The notes beneath the pieces were generated by a model. The model was not told where the DNA came from. It saw only the letters and a program-made list of their open reading frames with translations, and did not search any database. Shown here one piece after another: positions 55,800-64,000 of a stretch of DNA of 64,000 bases (position 1 is its first letter; each line of letters opens with the position of its first letter). Source of the stretch: Acidimicrobiales bacterium (GTDB lineage Bacteria > Actinomycetota > Acidimicrobiia > Acidimicrobiales > MedAcidi-G1); assembly GCA_029242745.1 (NCBI GenBank), contig JAQWTI010000007.1, forward strand, positions 1 through 64,000. Reading direction: 5' to 3'. A program made the position numbers and the translations under genes.

Positions 55800-56489
55800 T
55801 CAGCGCGGGCGCTCACCAAATAAGGCTCGTCCAACGCGCACCATGGTGGAGCCGTGTTCAATAGCCAATTCAAGATCATCTGACATACCCATTGATCTTT
55901 CAGGTAAACCGAGGTCGTCGGCCATTCTGCCGACCGTTCGAAAAACCTCAGCTGTCGCCTCATCGTCTCCGAACACACCAACGGCCATGAGACCAGCGAC
56001 CTCAAGGCCACCATCTACGGCGCGTGACATCAGGCCCTCGACATCAGATGGCGGACAGCCGCCCTTGCCGGGTATTCCAACCGGGTCGACCTGAAGCAGA
56101 ATTCGAGCACCAGGCGCCCTTCGGACCAGTTCGTCCACAAGGCCGATCCGATCCACTGTCTGCCAGAGCGACACGACATCAGCCAAGTGGCGCACCTTGT
56201 TGCTTTGAACCCCACCAATCATGTGCCAACGGATCTGTGCAGCCACTTCACCTGTAGCCCCAATATCTGTCAGTACCCGATGTTTGGCTAACAACTCCTG
56301 GGCATAATTTTCGCCAACCTCATTCCGACCAACGTCCAGCACGGCTTGTGGAACATCCGGCCCGAAACCCTTAGTAACAGGCAGCAGCGCTGTCCTTCCG
56401 CCACTGAGAACTTCAAGCCGATCCTCAAGTGTTGCGATGCGGGAGGCCAAGCCCACTAGGGGGAGGCAACTTTCAAAGTCTTCAGACAC
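55800..56489 (-). CDS. yggS: YggS/PROSC pyridoxal-phosphate homeostasis protein
   Basis: Single-domain PLP-binding barrel that buffers free PLP. Markers are LLPVTKGF with the PLP Lys, VGENYAQELLAKH, IRWHMIGGVQSNKVRHL, GLMAVGVFGDDE, MGMSDDLELAIEHGSTMVRVG and ALFGERPR. GTG at 56489 has AGGAGA 9 bases upstream; the frame runs to 56594 within pgeF. About 229 residues, normal. It follows pgeF by 4 bases. Confidence 0.93.
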   Translation of the reverse strand: MSEDFESCLPLVGLASRIATLEDRLEVLSGGRTALLPVTKGFGPDVPQAVLDVGRNEVGENYAQELLAKHRVLTDIGATGEVAAQIRWHMIGGVQSNKVRHLADVVSLWQTVDRIGLVDELVRRAPGARILLQVDPVGIPGKGGCPPSDVEGLMSRAVDGGLEVAGLMAVGVFGDDEATAEVFRTVGRMADDLGLPERSMGMSDDLELAIEHGSTMVRVGRALFGERPR

Positions 56490-56493
56490 TAAA

Positions 56494-57177
56494 TCAACTC
56501 TCCTCGATCCAGGCCACCATGGCTTGTCGACAAGTTGTGGCCGTAGCCCGAAACGACCAATAGCGGTGATCACACGCCGTGCAGGACACGTCAAACTTCC
56601 CCGGAATGCCTGATTGATCCAGAATCACGGCAAGAATCGCAGCGAGGTCCAGGGCTGGTTGCCCCTCGGATGTCTTGGATCGGGCTGAAGGACCAAATCG
56701 TTCCACAAACTTATCGATATCCATATCGTGGAACTCGTAGCAACAAGGTCTAATGTGCGGCCCGATGGTCGCCTCGGTGATCGACGAACCGTCGAGCGCC
56801 GCTTGAACCTCAATGGTCCGCTCCACAACACCGTCCAGCAACCCTCGCCAGCCAGCATGAACCACGCCGACCGAGTGGTCGCCGAGCAACGCCACGGGCA
56901 TGCAATCAGCAACCCGAACAGCAAGAGGAGAGCCGGACGCAACCGTAATTGCCCCATCTGCGTGGCTGCCCGACCTATCTCCAGGAAACTCCACGACGAC
57001 TACGCCATCACCATGGACTTGATGCAGAGACGTCCACGGCCGCTGTTGCCCTTGGGTGTCCATGAGGCCGTCGATGGCGAGGTCGCACTTAGCGGCGTCA
57101 CCATCGGCGGCCTCGGACATGACAACCCGAGCTGTCCGGCCAGACGGGAGACTCCGCCGGGCCAGTTCTCTGGCCAT
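56494..57177 (-). CDS. pgeF: Purine nucleoside/muropeptide hydrolase (PgeF, laccase-domain family)
   Basis: Member of the YfiH/PgeF family. In E. coli it is a polyphenol oxidase or peptidoglycan editing factor; some homologues act on purine nucleosides, so the role here is inferred. The zinc ligands are seen in LHQVHGD, ADCMPVALL and VVHAGWRGLLDG. ATG at 57177 with GAGGTAGGGG just upstream, in the end of ftsZ. About 227 residues. ftsZ is 6 bases upstream. Confidence 0.92.
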   Translation of the reverse strand: MARELARRSLPSGRTARVVMSEAADGDAAKCDLAIDGLMDTQGQQRPWTSLHQVHGDGVVVVEFPGDRSGSHADGAITVASGSPLAVRVADCMPVALLGDHSVGVVHAGWRGLLDGVVERTIEVQAALDGSSITEATIGPHIRPCCYEFHDMDIDKFVERFGPSARSKTSEGQPALDLAAILAVILDQSGIPGKFDVSCTACDHRYWSFRATATTCRQAMVAWIEES

Positions 57178-57183
57178 CAACCC

Positions 57184-58227
57184 CTACCTCAGGAAGTCCG
57201 GCACGTCGAGGTCATCACCATCACCAGCAAACACATCAGCAATGGAGTCATTGCCCGCAACTGCCAGGCGGTCAGAGTCCCACCGGTCAAAGCCGGCGGC
57301 GATAACCGTTACTCGCACATCATCACCCATCTCATCATCAACCACTGTTCCAAAGATGATGTTGGCTTCAGGATGGGCCACTCCATGAATTACCTCAGCA
57401 GCCTCGTTCACTTCGAATAGGCCTAGATCTCGAGGCCCAGAGATATTCAGGAGAATGCCACGGGCACCCTCTATGGAGGCTTCCAACATCGGGCTGGAGA
57501 TGGCTTTGCGCGCCGCATTAAGGGCCCGACCATCTCCAGTGGCTTGGCCTACACCCATAAGAGCGGAACCAGCATTGGCCATCACGGTGCGCACGTCAGC
57601 AAAGTCGGTATTGATGAGTCCCGGTGTCGTTATAAGTGTCGTGATGCCCTGCACCCCCTGAAGAAGCACCTCATCTGCAGTATCAAAGGCATTCAGCAAA
57701 GCAGTGTTCTCATCCGAGACATCCAGCAACCGATCATTTGGAATGACAATCTGGGTGTCGACCCGTTCCTTCAGTTCAACGATTCCCTGTTCAGCCTGAA
57801 CTGACCTCCGGCGACCTTCAAAACTAAAGGGGCGCGTAACCACACCGATAGTGAGAGCACCTGCGGCCCTTGCCGCCTCAGCGATAATGGGTGCTCCACC
57901 GGTACCGGTTCCACCGCCCTCGCCAGCGGTAATGAACACCATGTCCGACCCCTCGAGAGCCTCTTCAATCTCGGCCCGATGGTCCTCAGCGGCCTGGCGT
58001 CCGATCTCGGGATCACTGCCAGCACCAAGACCACGCGTGAGTTCCCGGCCTATGTCGAGCTTCACGTCAGCGTCGCTCATGAGGAGTGCTTGGGCGTCAG
58101 TATTTACGGCGATGAACTCCACGCCCTTCAGGCCAGCATCAATCATCCGATTGACGGCATTTACGCCAGCACCGCCGACGCCCACCACTTTTATGACCGC
58201 TAGGTAATTCTGGGGACTTCCAGCCAT
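57184..58227 (-). CDS. ftsZ: Cell division GTPase FtsZ
   Basis: Tubulin homologue that forms the division ring. Markers: [16 protein letters not shown], the tubulin signature [39 protein letters not shown], and the C-terminal peptide DLDVPDFLR that binds SepF and other partners. The linker between core and peptide is only about 25 residues, and the protein is 347 residues against about 380 in mycobacteria. The ATG at 58227 has AGAGGAAGAG upstream; an open frame to 58269 is not conserved. Confidence 0.97.
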   Translation of the reverse strand: MAGSPQNYLAVIKVVGVGGAGVNAVNRMIDAGLKGVEFIAVNTDAQALLMSDADVKLDIGRELTRGLGAGSDPEIGRQAAEDHRAEIEEALEGSDMVFITAGEGGGTGTGGAPIIAEAARAAGALTIGVVTRPFSFEGRRRSVQAEQGIVELKERVDTQIVIPNDRLLDVSDENTALLNAFDTADEVLLQGVQGITTLITTPGLINTDFADVRTVMANAGSALMGVGQATGDGRALNAARKAISSPMLEASIEGARGILLNISGPRDLGLFEVNEAAEVIHGVAHPEANIIFGTVVDDEMGDDVRVTVIAAGFDRWDSDRLAVAGNDSIADVFAGDGDDLDVPDFLR

Positions 58228-58261
58228 TGGTTGTTTCTCTTCCTCTTTGTCGTGCCATCCA

Positions 58262-58283
58262 CCGGGCATTGGATCCTGCCCGG
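58262..58283 (-). other. Perfect hairpin in the ftsZ leader
   Basis: CCGGGCA (58262-58268) and TGCCCGG (58277-58283) form a perfect 7-bp GC-rich stem with an 8-base loop, about 35 bases upstream of the ftsZ start. It ends before the ribosome-binding site, so it could affect leader stability. No function is known. Confidence 0.5.
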
Positions 58284-58375
58284 ACTAGAGGGTCGTCTAA
58301 GCGCAAGCAACGCCCATGACTAACCTTCAAGTAGAGGTAGAAGGTTTTATCCTGCAACCCCAATCAGTGGTTGGA

Positions 58376-58405
58376 AGACTACGACGAGTGGTCACCAGAC
58401 GTCAA
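58376..58405 (-). promoter_or_regulatory. Candidate ftsZ promoter
   Basis: On the minus strand, TTGACG (58400-58405) is followed after 18 bases by TAGTCT (58376-58381), matching the actinobacterial sigma70-type pattern. It lies in the 213-base gap between ftsQ and ftsZ, about 150 bases upstream of the start. Confidence 0.4.
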
Positions 58406-58440
58406 CCCGCTTTGGAAACTGATGCCCCTGCAGGCAAATG

Positions 58441-59232
58441 TCACGAGCAGTGAACGTCGTCTCGACGAACCACAGGAATGGAGTAAACCGACACATCAAT
58501 AAGAACTATGCATGCAAGTTCAACTCGGCTAAGCACAGTAGCCAACGCTCTCATCTGGTCTTGGTAGTCGTCAGCCAATCCGAGTTCAACTTCCACCCCT
58601 CCAACCAACTCAGCCCGGACCCCATTTGCCGTCGGCACCAGCCCGATTATCCAGGCTGCCAACTCATCAGTAACTGCATTAGCTGCGCTAAGCAGTGGAT
58701 CAAGGCCGATCATGCGAGACCCCGGTCGCCCCAAATCGTCAACCCGAACAATCGGGAGGTTGGGATCCGCCACCGTAATATGATCCAGCACGGTGCCTTG
58801 GGCATCCAGAAGTGCCACCTGTCCGTTGGCAGCCATTGCGTTAACCACCGCCTTACGCTCCAAGATCCAAACAACCAGCGATCCCGGCCAGTCTCGTCCT
58901 ACCTCAACTTCGGCCACACGGGGCAACGCACCCACTCGACGCTCTGCACCGTCAAGATCAATCCCGACCATAGGAACCCCGACTTCAATCGACAGAATCT
59001 CAAGCACTGCCAAGTGACCTAGCTCTGGCGAAACACCGACTAGGCGAATCTCATCAACATCCAACAAGCCCGATCGCGTGGCCGCAAACGAACCAACTGC
59101 AGCGACCGCTAAGCCAAGCGCTAACCACGCGAACACCAAGCGCCGGCGCGAGACGATGGCGTTGACCGGACTAGGCGAGTTCGGTTCTTTGGAAAGTCGC
59201 TTTTCGGTTTCAGTTGCCACCTCAGCATCCAT
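58441..59232 (-). CDS. ftsQ: Cell division protein FtsQ
   Basis: Bitopic membrane protein that joins the divisome. A cytoplasmic N-terminus of about 28 residues is followed by one membrane helix (VFAWLALGLAVAAVGSFAA), then a POTRA domain (DVDEIRLVGVSPEL, MVGIDLDGAERRVGALPRV, VEVGRDWPGSLVVWILERK) and a beta domain. 263 residues. Shares a stop/start base with murB upstream. Confidence 0.9.
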   Translation of the reverse strand: MDAEVATETEKRLSKEPNSPSPVNAIVSRRRLVFAWLALGLAVAAVGSFAATRSGLLDVDEIRLVGVSPELGHLAVLEILSIEVGVPMVGIDLDGAERRVGALPRVAEVEVGRDWPGSLVVWILERKAVVNAMAANGQVALLDAQGTVLDHITVADPNLPIVRVDDLGRPGSRMIGLDPLLSAANAVTDELAAWIIGLVPTANGVRAELVGGVEVELGLADDYQDQMRALATVLSRVELACIVLIDVSVYSIPVVRRDDVHCS

Positions 59233-60167
59233 CAGAACCCAACAAGAATAGTTTCAGGCTCCAACTGCACCTCGTGCACATGGCCCACTAGTCGCACAAT
59301 CTCCGCCATCAAAAGGACCACGTCATGAGCTGAGCCCCCCTCATCGACCTGAATGAAGTTGGCGTGCTTTTGTGACACCTCCGCTGTACCAACACGAAGC
59401 CCCCGACCACCAGCAGCGTCTATCAGCCGTCCAGCCGAGTCACCTGATGGATTCGTGAACACTGATCCAGCATTGCGTCCACCAGGCTGATTTAGACGTC
59501 GCCACCGCACCAGATCTTCGATGCGTTTCTCGCAGGTCGAGCGATGGCCTAGTTCAAGCCGTAGTTTCACACTCGTAACCACTTCAGTGGGCAGCAAGAT
59601 GGAAGACCGATAACTAAACGCCAAGTCACCGACCGACCGGCTCTGCCCTATCCCAGTGGCCAGATCTAGAGTGGAAGCCCCTATCAGGCTGGTGGCCATG
59701 TCAGAGCCATGACCTCCGGCGTTCATCCGGATCGCACCCCCAACCGAACCCGGCACGCCCACTGCCCACTCAAAGCCACTCAAGCCTGCTGCCACTGACT
59801 GCCGGGCGATTACCGGGAGGCTCGCCCCTCCACCGGCATGGACCTCAACGCCATCGATATCCACCGAGTCAAAGCCAGAGCCAAGCTGAACAGCGAGACC
59901 ACCGAACCCACTATCTGCTACCAAAAGATTTGAACCACGACCGACTACCAATACCGGTATGTCGTTTCCATTTGCCCGGGCAACCGCTACCGCAGCAGCT
60001 ACTCGTTTAATTTCGTCAGGATTTATCGGCCGAACGAACCTGGCCGCTGTCCCACCTACTCGATAAGTGGTTAGTGGCCCGATTGGATGGTCAGTGCAGA
60101 CTCCCTCCACCAGATCGATCGACGCCAACTCTTGATCGAGAGGACTCAGCAGAAAATCAGTCACCAC
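59232..60167 (-). CDS. murB: UDP-N-acetylenolpyruvoylglucosamine reductase
   Basis: FAD enzyme that completes UDP-MurNAc. LTTYRVGGTAARFVRP, VVGRGSNLLVADSGF, GFEWAVGVPGSVGGAIRMNAGG, SYRSSILLP and the catalytic Ser in AGSVFTNP are present, and the end SQKHANFIQV is conserved. 311 residues, normal. It overlaps murC by 11 bases and shares a stop/start with ftsQ, indicating tight coupling. Confidence 0.96.
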   Translation of the reverse strand: MVTDFLLSPLDQELASIDLVEGVCTDHPIGPLTTYRVGGTAARFVRPINPDEIKRVAAAVAVARANGNDIPVLVVGRGSNLLVADSGFGGLAVQLGSGFDSVDIDGVEVHAGGGASLPVIARQSVAAGLSGFEWAVGVPGSVGGAIRMNAGGHGSDMATSLIGASTLDLATGIGQSRSVGDLAFSYRSSILLPTEVVTSVKLRLELGHRSTCEKRIEDLVRWRRLNQPGGRNAGSVFTNPSGDSAGRLIDAAGGRGLRVGTAEVSQKHANFIQVDEGGSAHDVVLLMAEIVRLVGHVHEVQLEPETILVGF

Positions 60168-61563
60168 AATCCCCTGAGGTGGTCAACCGCTCCCAGAGGT
60201 CATCAGGCACCGAGGTCAGATCACCGGCCCCCATCGTGAGACAGAGGTCGCCTGGACGAAGTTCACCAATTAGCGCTTCGACTAAATCAGCTCGACGAGC
60301 GGCATACCTCACATCCAGGTTTGGGAGATCCCGTCGCACGGCATCCACCACGAGGTGTCCGGTCACGCCTCGCCGAGGTGATTCGCCAGAAGGATAGACG
60401 TCGGTCACGAAGAGCAAGTCAACTCCATCGAAGGATTGTCCGAACGACGACCAGAGCGCCTCAATCCGACTAAATCGATGAGGTTGAAAAACAGCCACTA
60501 CGCGCTCAAATCCACCAGTGCGGCCAGCCCGGACAGCGGCTACCACCTCAGCAGGCAGGTGGGCGTAATCATCGACAAGCGTCACCCCTCCAACTAGCCC
60601 TCGATGTTCGAAGCGCCTCGCAACACCACCGAAGCGTGACAGCGCCTCAACTGCCGCATCCGCATCCGCCCCAGCCATAAGAGCCAACGCCATGGCTGAC
60701 CCAGCGTTGCGGGCGTTGTGTAGACCTGGGACAGGCAGGGTGACCGACACACATCCTTGTGGCCCATCCAGCACGAAGCCCACACCCTCCCAGGACTCCC
60801 GAAGTTCCCGGATCAACCAGTCGGCACCTTCTGTAGTACCTATCGTATGAACTTCGACACCCGCCCGACGTGACCGATCAGCCAGGGCTGCTCCTTCTTG
60901 GTCGTCGACGCCGACGAGCACCGGGCCGTTCACGCCACAAACAAAGTCGTCGAATGCCGACCGTAGGGCGTCAAAGCCCCCGTGATGCTCAAGATGATCT
61001 GGATCCAAGTTGGTCACGAGAGCCAATTGAGGTTCAAGTCGAAGAAATGAACCGTCGCTTTCGTCAGCCTCCACAACGAACAAATCGCCGGTATCCCACG
61101 AGGCCCCAGTACCAATCTCGTTTACGTCGCCCCCAATGATAAACGAGGGATGCATCCCAGCCCTCCGGAGAATTAAGGCCAGCATCGACGAAGTCGTCGT
61201 CTTGCCGTGGGTTCCCGCTACAGCCACCGTACGACGGAGATGAGTGATGGCACCGAGCAGCTCAGCTCTACTCAACAACGGAACACCCCGCTCCACGGCC
61301 TTCAAACATTCAGGATTCGCATCAGGTATGGCGGTAGATCGAGTGACGATGTCTGCACCGTCAATGTGGCTCTCATCATGACCGATGCTGACCTCCACGC
61401 CCAGAGCGGTAAGGCGGCCCAGTCCCGCTGAGGCCTTCAGGTCTGACCCGGAAACATGGTGGCCCATAGTCACCAAGACCTCAGCAATGGCACTCATTCC
61501 AGCACCACCGACACCAACTACGTGCACATGTACAGGGACATCTAGATTTAATGCTGTGGTCAT
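60157..61563 (-). CDS. murC: UDP-N-acetylmuramate-L-alanine ligase
   Basis: Adds L-Ala to UDP-MurNAc. The N-terminal Rossmann domain starts [18 protein letters not shown]; the ATP-binding P-loop is VAGTHGKTTTSSML; then FVVEADESDGSFL and NLDPDHLEHH, with DDYAHLPAEV and FQPHRFSR in the C-terminal domain. About 468 residues. The ATG at 61563 is used; an open frame to 61590 reaches the murG stop. Confidence 0.96.
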   Translation of the reverse strand: MTTALNLDVPVHVHVVGVGGAGMSAIAEVLVTMGHHVSGSDLKASAGLGRLTALGVEVSIGHDESHIDGADIVTRSTAIPDANPECLKAVERGVPLLSRAELLGAITHLRRTVAVAGTHGKTTTSSMLALILRRAGMHPSFIIGGDVNEIGTGASWDTGDLFVVEADESDGSFLRLEPQLALVTNLDPDHLEHHGGFDALRSAFDDFVCGVNGPVLVGVDDQEGAALADRSRRAGVEVHTIGTTEGADWLIRELRESWEGVGFVLDGPQGCVSVTLPVPGLHNARNAGSAMALALMAGADADAAVEALSRFGGVARRFEHRGLVGGVTLVDDYAHLPAEVVAAVRAGRTGGFERVVAVFQPHRFSRIEALWSSFGQSFDGVDLLFVTDVYPSGESPRRGVTGHLVVDAVRRDLPNLDVRYAARRADLVEALIGELRPGDLCLTMGAGDLTSVPDDLWERLTTSGDCGD

Positions 61564-61586
61564 CTCATCGACTGGCCGCCGGCAAC

Positions 61587-62732
61587 TCACTGGCGCAATC
61601 CATCCAGTATTTCAACTACCAAGTCCACTACTCGGTCTGCAGCATCAGGCCGTCCCAAGGATCGTGCATTCTCACTCATCTTGAACAGAGTCGCAGGGTC
61701 TTTCAGCAACAGTGTCATCTCCATACTCAGTCGGTCACCGTCCAGCTCCTCGTCTGGCACTAGACGGGCGCCACCTACCGCTTCAAGCTGGCGAGCGTTA
61801 GCCATCTGGTGGTCATCGGGAGCCCCAGGAAGCGGCACCAAGATCGATGGCACACCAAGAGCTGTGAGCTCAGCCACGCTCGTCGCCCCGGCTCGACATA
61901 TCACTAGATCCGCTGCACTGAGTACGGACACCATTTCTGCTTCATACTCGACTGCACGGTATGACACGCCAGAAGCTGGATTTGCGGCCTTCTCGGAAGT
62001 CCCACCTTCGGACCAGCCCCGACGTCCCACCACGTGCTCGACAACAATTGGCTGGTCCGTCCATTTTTCTATTGTGTGGACAATTGCTCGATTGATCCGC
62101 CGCGCGCCCAGTGACCCACCGAATGCAACCACAAAGGGGCGCCCCTCAACCCCTAACTCCGCTCGGGCCCTAGCACGTATCTCAGAACGGTCGGGAGCCT
62201 CGGCAGTCCGCCTAATCAGGTTGGGAACCGGGTTTCCTGTCACCGTCGAGCACGGCAACGCAGTCCCTGGAAAGGACACGGCACAGGCGCGAGCAAATCG
62301 ACCGACTAGACGATTCGCCGCGCCGGGGACAGCGTTCTGCTCAACTACCACTAGGGGAACACGCAGGACCGTGGCCGCTAGGGAACATGGAACACTCGCG
62401 TATCCACCTACCGACAGCACCAGCGCAGGCCGGTGCCGGGCTAACAGTCCCAACGCTCGCAAAAACGCGACCAACAGACCGAAGACCGATACGAGATTGA
62501 CTGGGGTGATGCGCCGCTGGACCCCCCTGCCCGGAAGGACGGTGAATTTGAATCCAGTGGGGGGAACAAGATCTACCTCTATCCCCCGCCGGCTGCCGAC
62601 CAAATGCACGCAGGAACGATCAGCCACCAATCCTCGATCCAAAAGAGCTTCGGCGATGGCCAACGCCGGAAGCACATGTCCAGCGGTTCCCCCGCCTGCG
62701 ATCATCACCCCCGGGGCTGCCAAAGGTTTCAT
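61587..62732 (-). CDS. murG: Lipid II synthase glycosyltransferase MurG
   Basis: Adds GlcNAc to lipid I at the inner membrane face. IAGGGTAGHVLPALAIAEAL at the start, VVVEQNAVPGAANRL, FGGSLGARRIN and ICRAGATSVAELTALGVPSILVPLP match GT28 MurG. 381 residues. Overlaps ftsW by 4 bases. Confidence 0.96.
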   Translation of the reverse strand: MKPLAAPGVMIAGGGTAGHVLPALAIAEALLDRGLVADRSCVHLVGSRRGIEVDLVPPTGFKFTVLPGRGVQRRITPVNLVSVFGLLVAFLRALGLLARHRPALVLSVGGYASVPCSLAATVLRVPLVVVEQNAVPGAANRLVGRFARACAVSFPGTALPCSTVTGNPVPNLIRRTAEAPDRSEIRARARAELGVEGRPFVVAFGGSLGARRINRAIVHTIEKWTDQPIVVEHVVGRRGWSEGGTSEKAANPASGVSYRAVEYEAEMVSVLSAADLVICRAGATSVAELTALGVPSILVPLPGAPDDHQMANARQLEAVGGARLVPDEELDGDRLSMEMTLLLKDPATLFKMSENARSLGRPDAADRVVDLVVEILDGLRQ

Positions 62733-63874
62733 GGAGTCTGCCTCGCAATATTCAGCAGAACGCCGTACGCAGTGAGGGTGACCAGCATTGAACTACCACC
62801 GTAGGAAACAAGAGGTAGTGGCACTCCAGTGATTGGGAGCACACCAAGAACAGCGCCGATGTTGATATAGGCCTGAATCATGATCCACGTGGTGATCCCG
62901 GCCGCGAGGAGTTGACCAAAACGATCGGGTGCCCGCAGAGCCGTGCTCAACCCGGTAAGACCTATCACTAGATAAATCACTACCACCCCGATGGCGGCTA
63001 CAAACCCAAGCTCTTCTGCGACTATGGCAAAAATAAAATCAGTTTGAGCGAACGGGAGAAAGCCCCATTTCGCTCGACTGGCACCCAACCCCAGTCCCCA
63101 GAGTCCCCCATTTGACATCGCCACACCAGCCTGAATCGATTGCCAGCCGGTTACCAACGGGTCGCTCCAAGGGTCCAGCATCGACAGCAATCGCTCTCGT
63201 CGATAACCGGCGGTCAGAGTTAATGCTCCGAGAATTCCCACGCCAAGCGTTGCAGCGGCTCCCATGATCGCCAGTCGTAGCCCAGCAAAAAACAGTAGCG
63301 AAGCAGCAATGGCTGCCAAAATCGCTGTAGTTCCGAGATCAGGCTCGGAGTAAACGAGTGCTCCGACCCCCCCCAGCACTACCACCAGCGGTACCAGAGC
63401 TAGGTGGACATTGTCCACTGATCGCGACGATAGGAGCACGGACCCGTACAGAATGATGGCCAACTTGGCCAATTCTGAAGGCTGGAAGGTCGCAGCGCCG
63501 ATACCAATCCAGCGGGAAGCGCCGTTGGCCCGAATTCCAATACCTGGGACAAAGACCATCACCAGAAGAACTACCGAACCACCAAGCAACCATATTGCAA
63601 ACGGCTTGAGTCGCCGATAGTCGATCCGGGAAATGCCAACCAAAACTGCTAAACCCATGGCGACCCAGATCAGCTGTCGCCGCTGGTGATACCAGGCGTT
63701 GTTATGAACCCTTAGATCCTGGACCGATGCTGCTGATAGCACCATCACTATGCCCAAGAGAACCAACAGCATGGCCATCACAGCAAGTACTACGTAACGG
63801 GCCGGTCGGCTAGCCGCACGAGCAGAAGGAATTGGTCTCTGAGCAATTCGTTTCTTGGCGGTCAAGGCAGTCAC
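62729..63874 (-). CDS. ftsW: Septal peptidoglycan polymerase FtsW (SEDS family)
   Basis: Polytopic lipid II polymerase acting with a class B PBP. About ten membrane helices; conserved FQPSELAKLAIILYGS, LVYSEPDLGTTAIL, GWQSIQAGVAMSNGGLWGLGLG, FAQTDFIFAIVAEELGF and VPLPLVSYGGSSMLV. 381 residues. GTG start overlapping the murD stop. Position between murD and murG supports FtsW over RodA. Confidence 0.96.
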   Translation of the reverse strand: MTALTAKKRIAQRPIPSARAASRPARYVVLAVMAMLLVLLGIVMVLSAASVQDLRVHNNAWYHQRRQLIWVAMGLAVLVGISRIDYRRLKPFAIWLLGGSVVLLVMVFVPGIGIRANGASRWIGIGAATFQPSELAKLAIILYGSVLLSSRSVDNVHLALVPLVVVLGGVGALVYSEPDLGTTAILAAIAASLLFFAGLRLAIMGAAATLGVGILGALTLTAGYRRERLLSMLDPWSDPLVTGWQSIQAGVAMSNGGLWGLGLGASRAKWGFLPFAQTDFIFAIVAEELGFVAAIGVVVIYLVIGLTGLSTALRAPDRFGQLLAAGITTWIMIQAYINIGAVLGVLPITGVPLPLVSYGGSSMLVTLTAYGVLLNIARQTP

Positions 63875-64000
63875 TTCGTTGTCTCGGTTAGACCATGGAC
63901 AATTCGAATGAAGTCTTCACCACGCTCCACATAGGACTCGTACCAATCGAACGATGAGCAACCTGGTGACAATAAAACGGTTCCTACGCCTGCAACTGCG
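63871..64000 (-). CDS. murD: UDP-MurNAc-alanine-D-glutamate ligase, C-terminal end
   Basis: Only the last 42 residues are in the window: TVLLSPGCSSFDWYESYVER (split), then GEDFIRIVHG. The SPxCxSFDxYxxyxxRGxxF pattern is the conserved C-terminal motif of MurD. The gene is cut by the edge. Its stop overlaps the ftsW start (GTGA). Confidence 0.9.
   Translation of the reverse strand, partial: AVAGVGTVLLSPGCSSFDWYESYVERGEDFIRIVHGLTETTK

Overview
The window is a gene-dense piece of a bacterial chromosome from an actinobacterium, most plausibly a member of the Acidimicrobiia or a neighbouring deep-branching lineage. The phylum call rests on several marker genes: a proteasome activator of the Bpa/PafE type ending in GTYL, a mycothiol-synthase-like acetyltransferase, an ANTAR response regulator, DivIVA with SepF and YggT beside the division cluster, a group II truncated haemoglobin, and a four-domain ribosomal protein S1 closest to the actinobacterial form. 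GC content is moderate (roughly mid-50s by eye), lower than in Streptomyces or Mycobacterium. The class call is inference. No phage, insertion sequence, CRISPR array or rRNA was seen. There is one tRNA gene, and the longest stretch without a gene is 249 bases (41914-42162).

Layout. 1-16.5 kb, mostly minus strand: gap (cut by the edge), yvcK, rapZ, a methyltransferase, a divergent EamA transporter, uvrC, uvrA, uvrB, coaE, rpsA, another methyltransferase and polA. 16.6-22.1 kb: an ANTAR regulator with a small coiled-coil partner, tRNA-Leu(CAA), the plus-strand fatty-acid synthase run fabD-fabG-acpP-fabF, then fabZ and hup on the minus strand. 22.3-34.9 kb: a nearly continuous minus-strand amino-acid block read hisD-C-B-H-A-F, a GroES-like gene, hisI, trpE, ygfZ, trpC-F-B-A and a truncated globin. 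35-42 kb: nth, an MshD-like acetyltransferase, rlmN, a small membrane protein, menG, menA and a YyaL-type thioredoxin-domain protein. 42.2-46.5 kb: an accessory stretch with a Rieske oxygenase of mixed base composition, a thiolase/DUF35 pair, a nitroreductase and an unrecognised gene. 46.6-53.1 kb: dnaE, bpa, a phosphodiesterase-fold gene and rluD. 53.1-64 kb: lspA, a DksA/TraR relative, divIVA, yggT, sepF, yggS, pgeF, ftsZ, ftsQ, murB, murC, murG, ftsW and the end of murD, which is the division and cell-wall cluster read right to left.

How the genes work together. uvrA/uvrB/uvrC with polA cover nucleotide excision repair and resynthesis. The fab genes supply the elongation cycle, but no fabH is present. 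The his and trp genes make most of histidine and tryptophan; hisG, hisE, trpD and trpG are not in the window. menA and menG make menaquinone. murB/C/D/G, ftsW, ftsQ and ftsZ build septal peptidoglycan, and sepF, yggT and divIVA position the machinery.

Most of the content is conserved core. The points most worth checking are FabD fused to a lipoyl-like barrel that lacks its modifiable lysine, the Rieske oxygenase whose two domains differ sharply in GC, the absence of whiA between yvcK and gap, a DksA relative that has lost most zinc ligands and carries a histone-like tail, an FtsZ with a very short C-terminal linker, and a GroES-like gene inside the his operon. I did not find a convincing wholly new multigene system.
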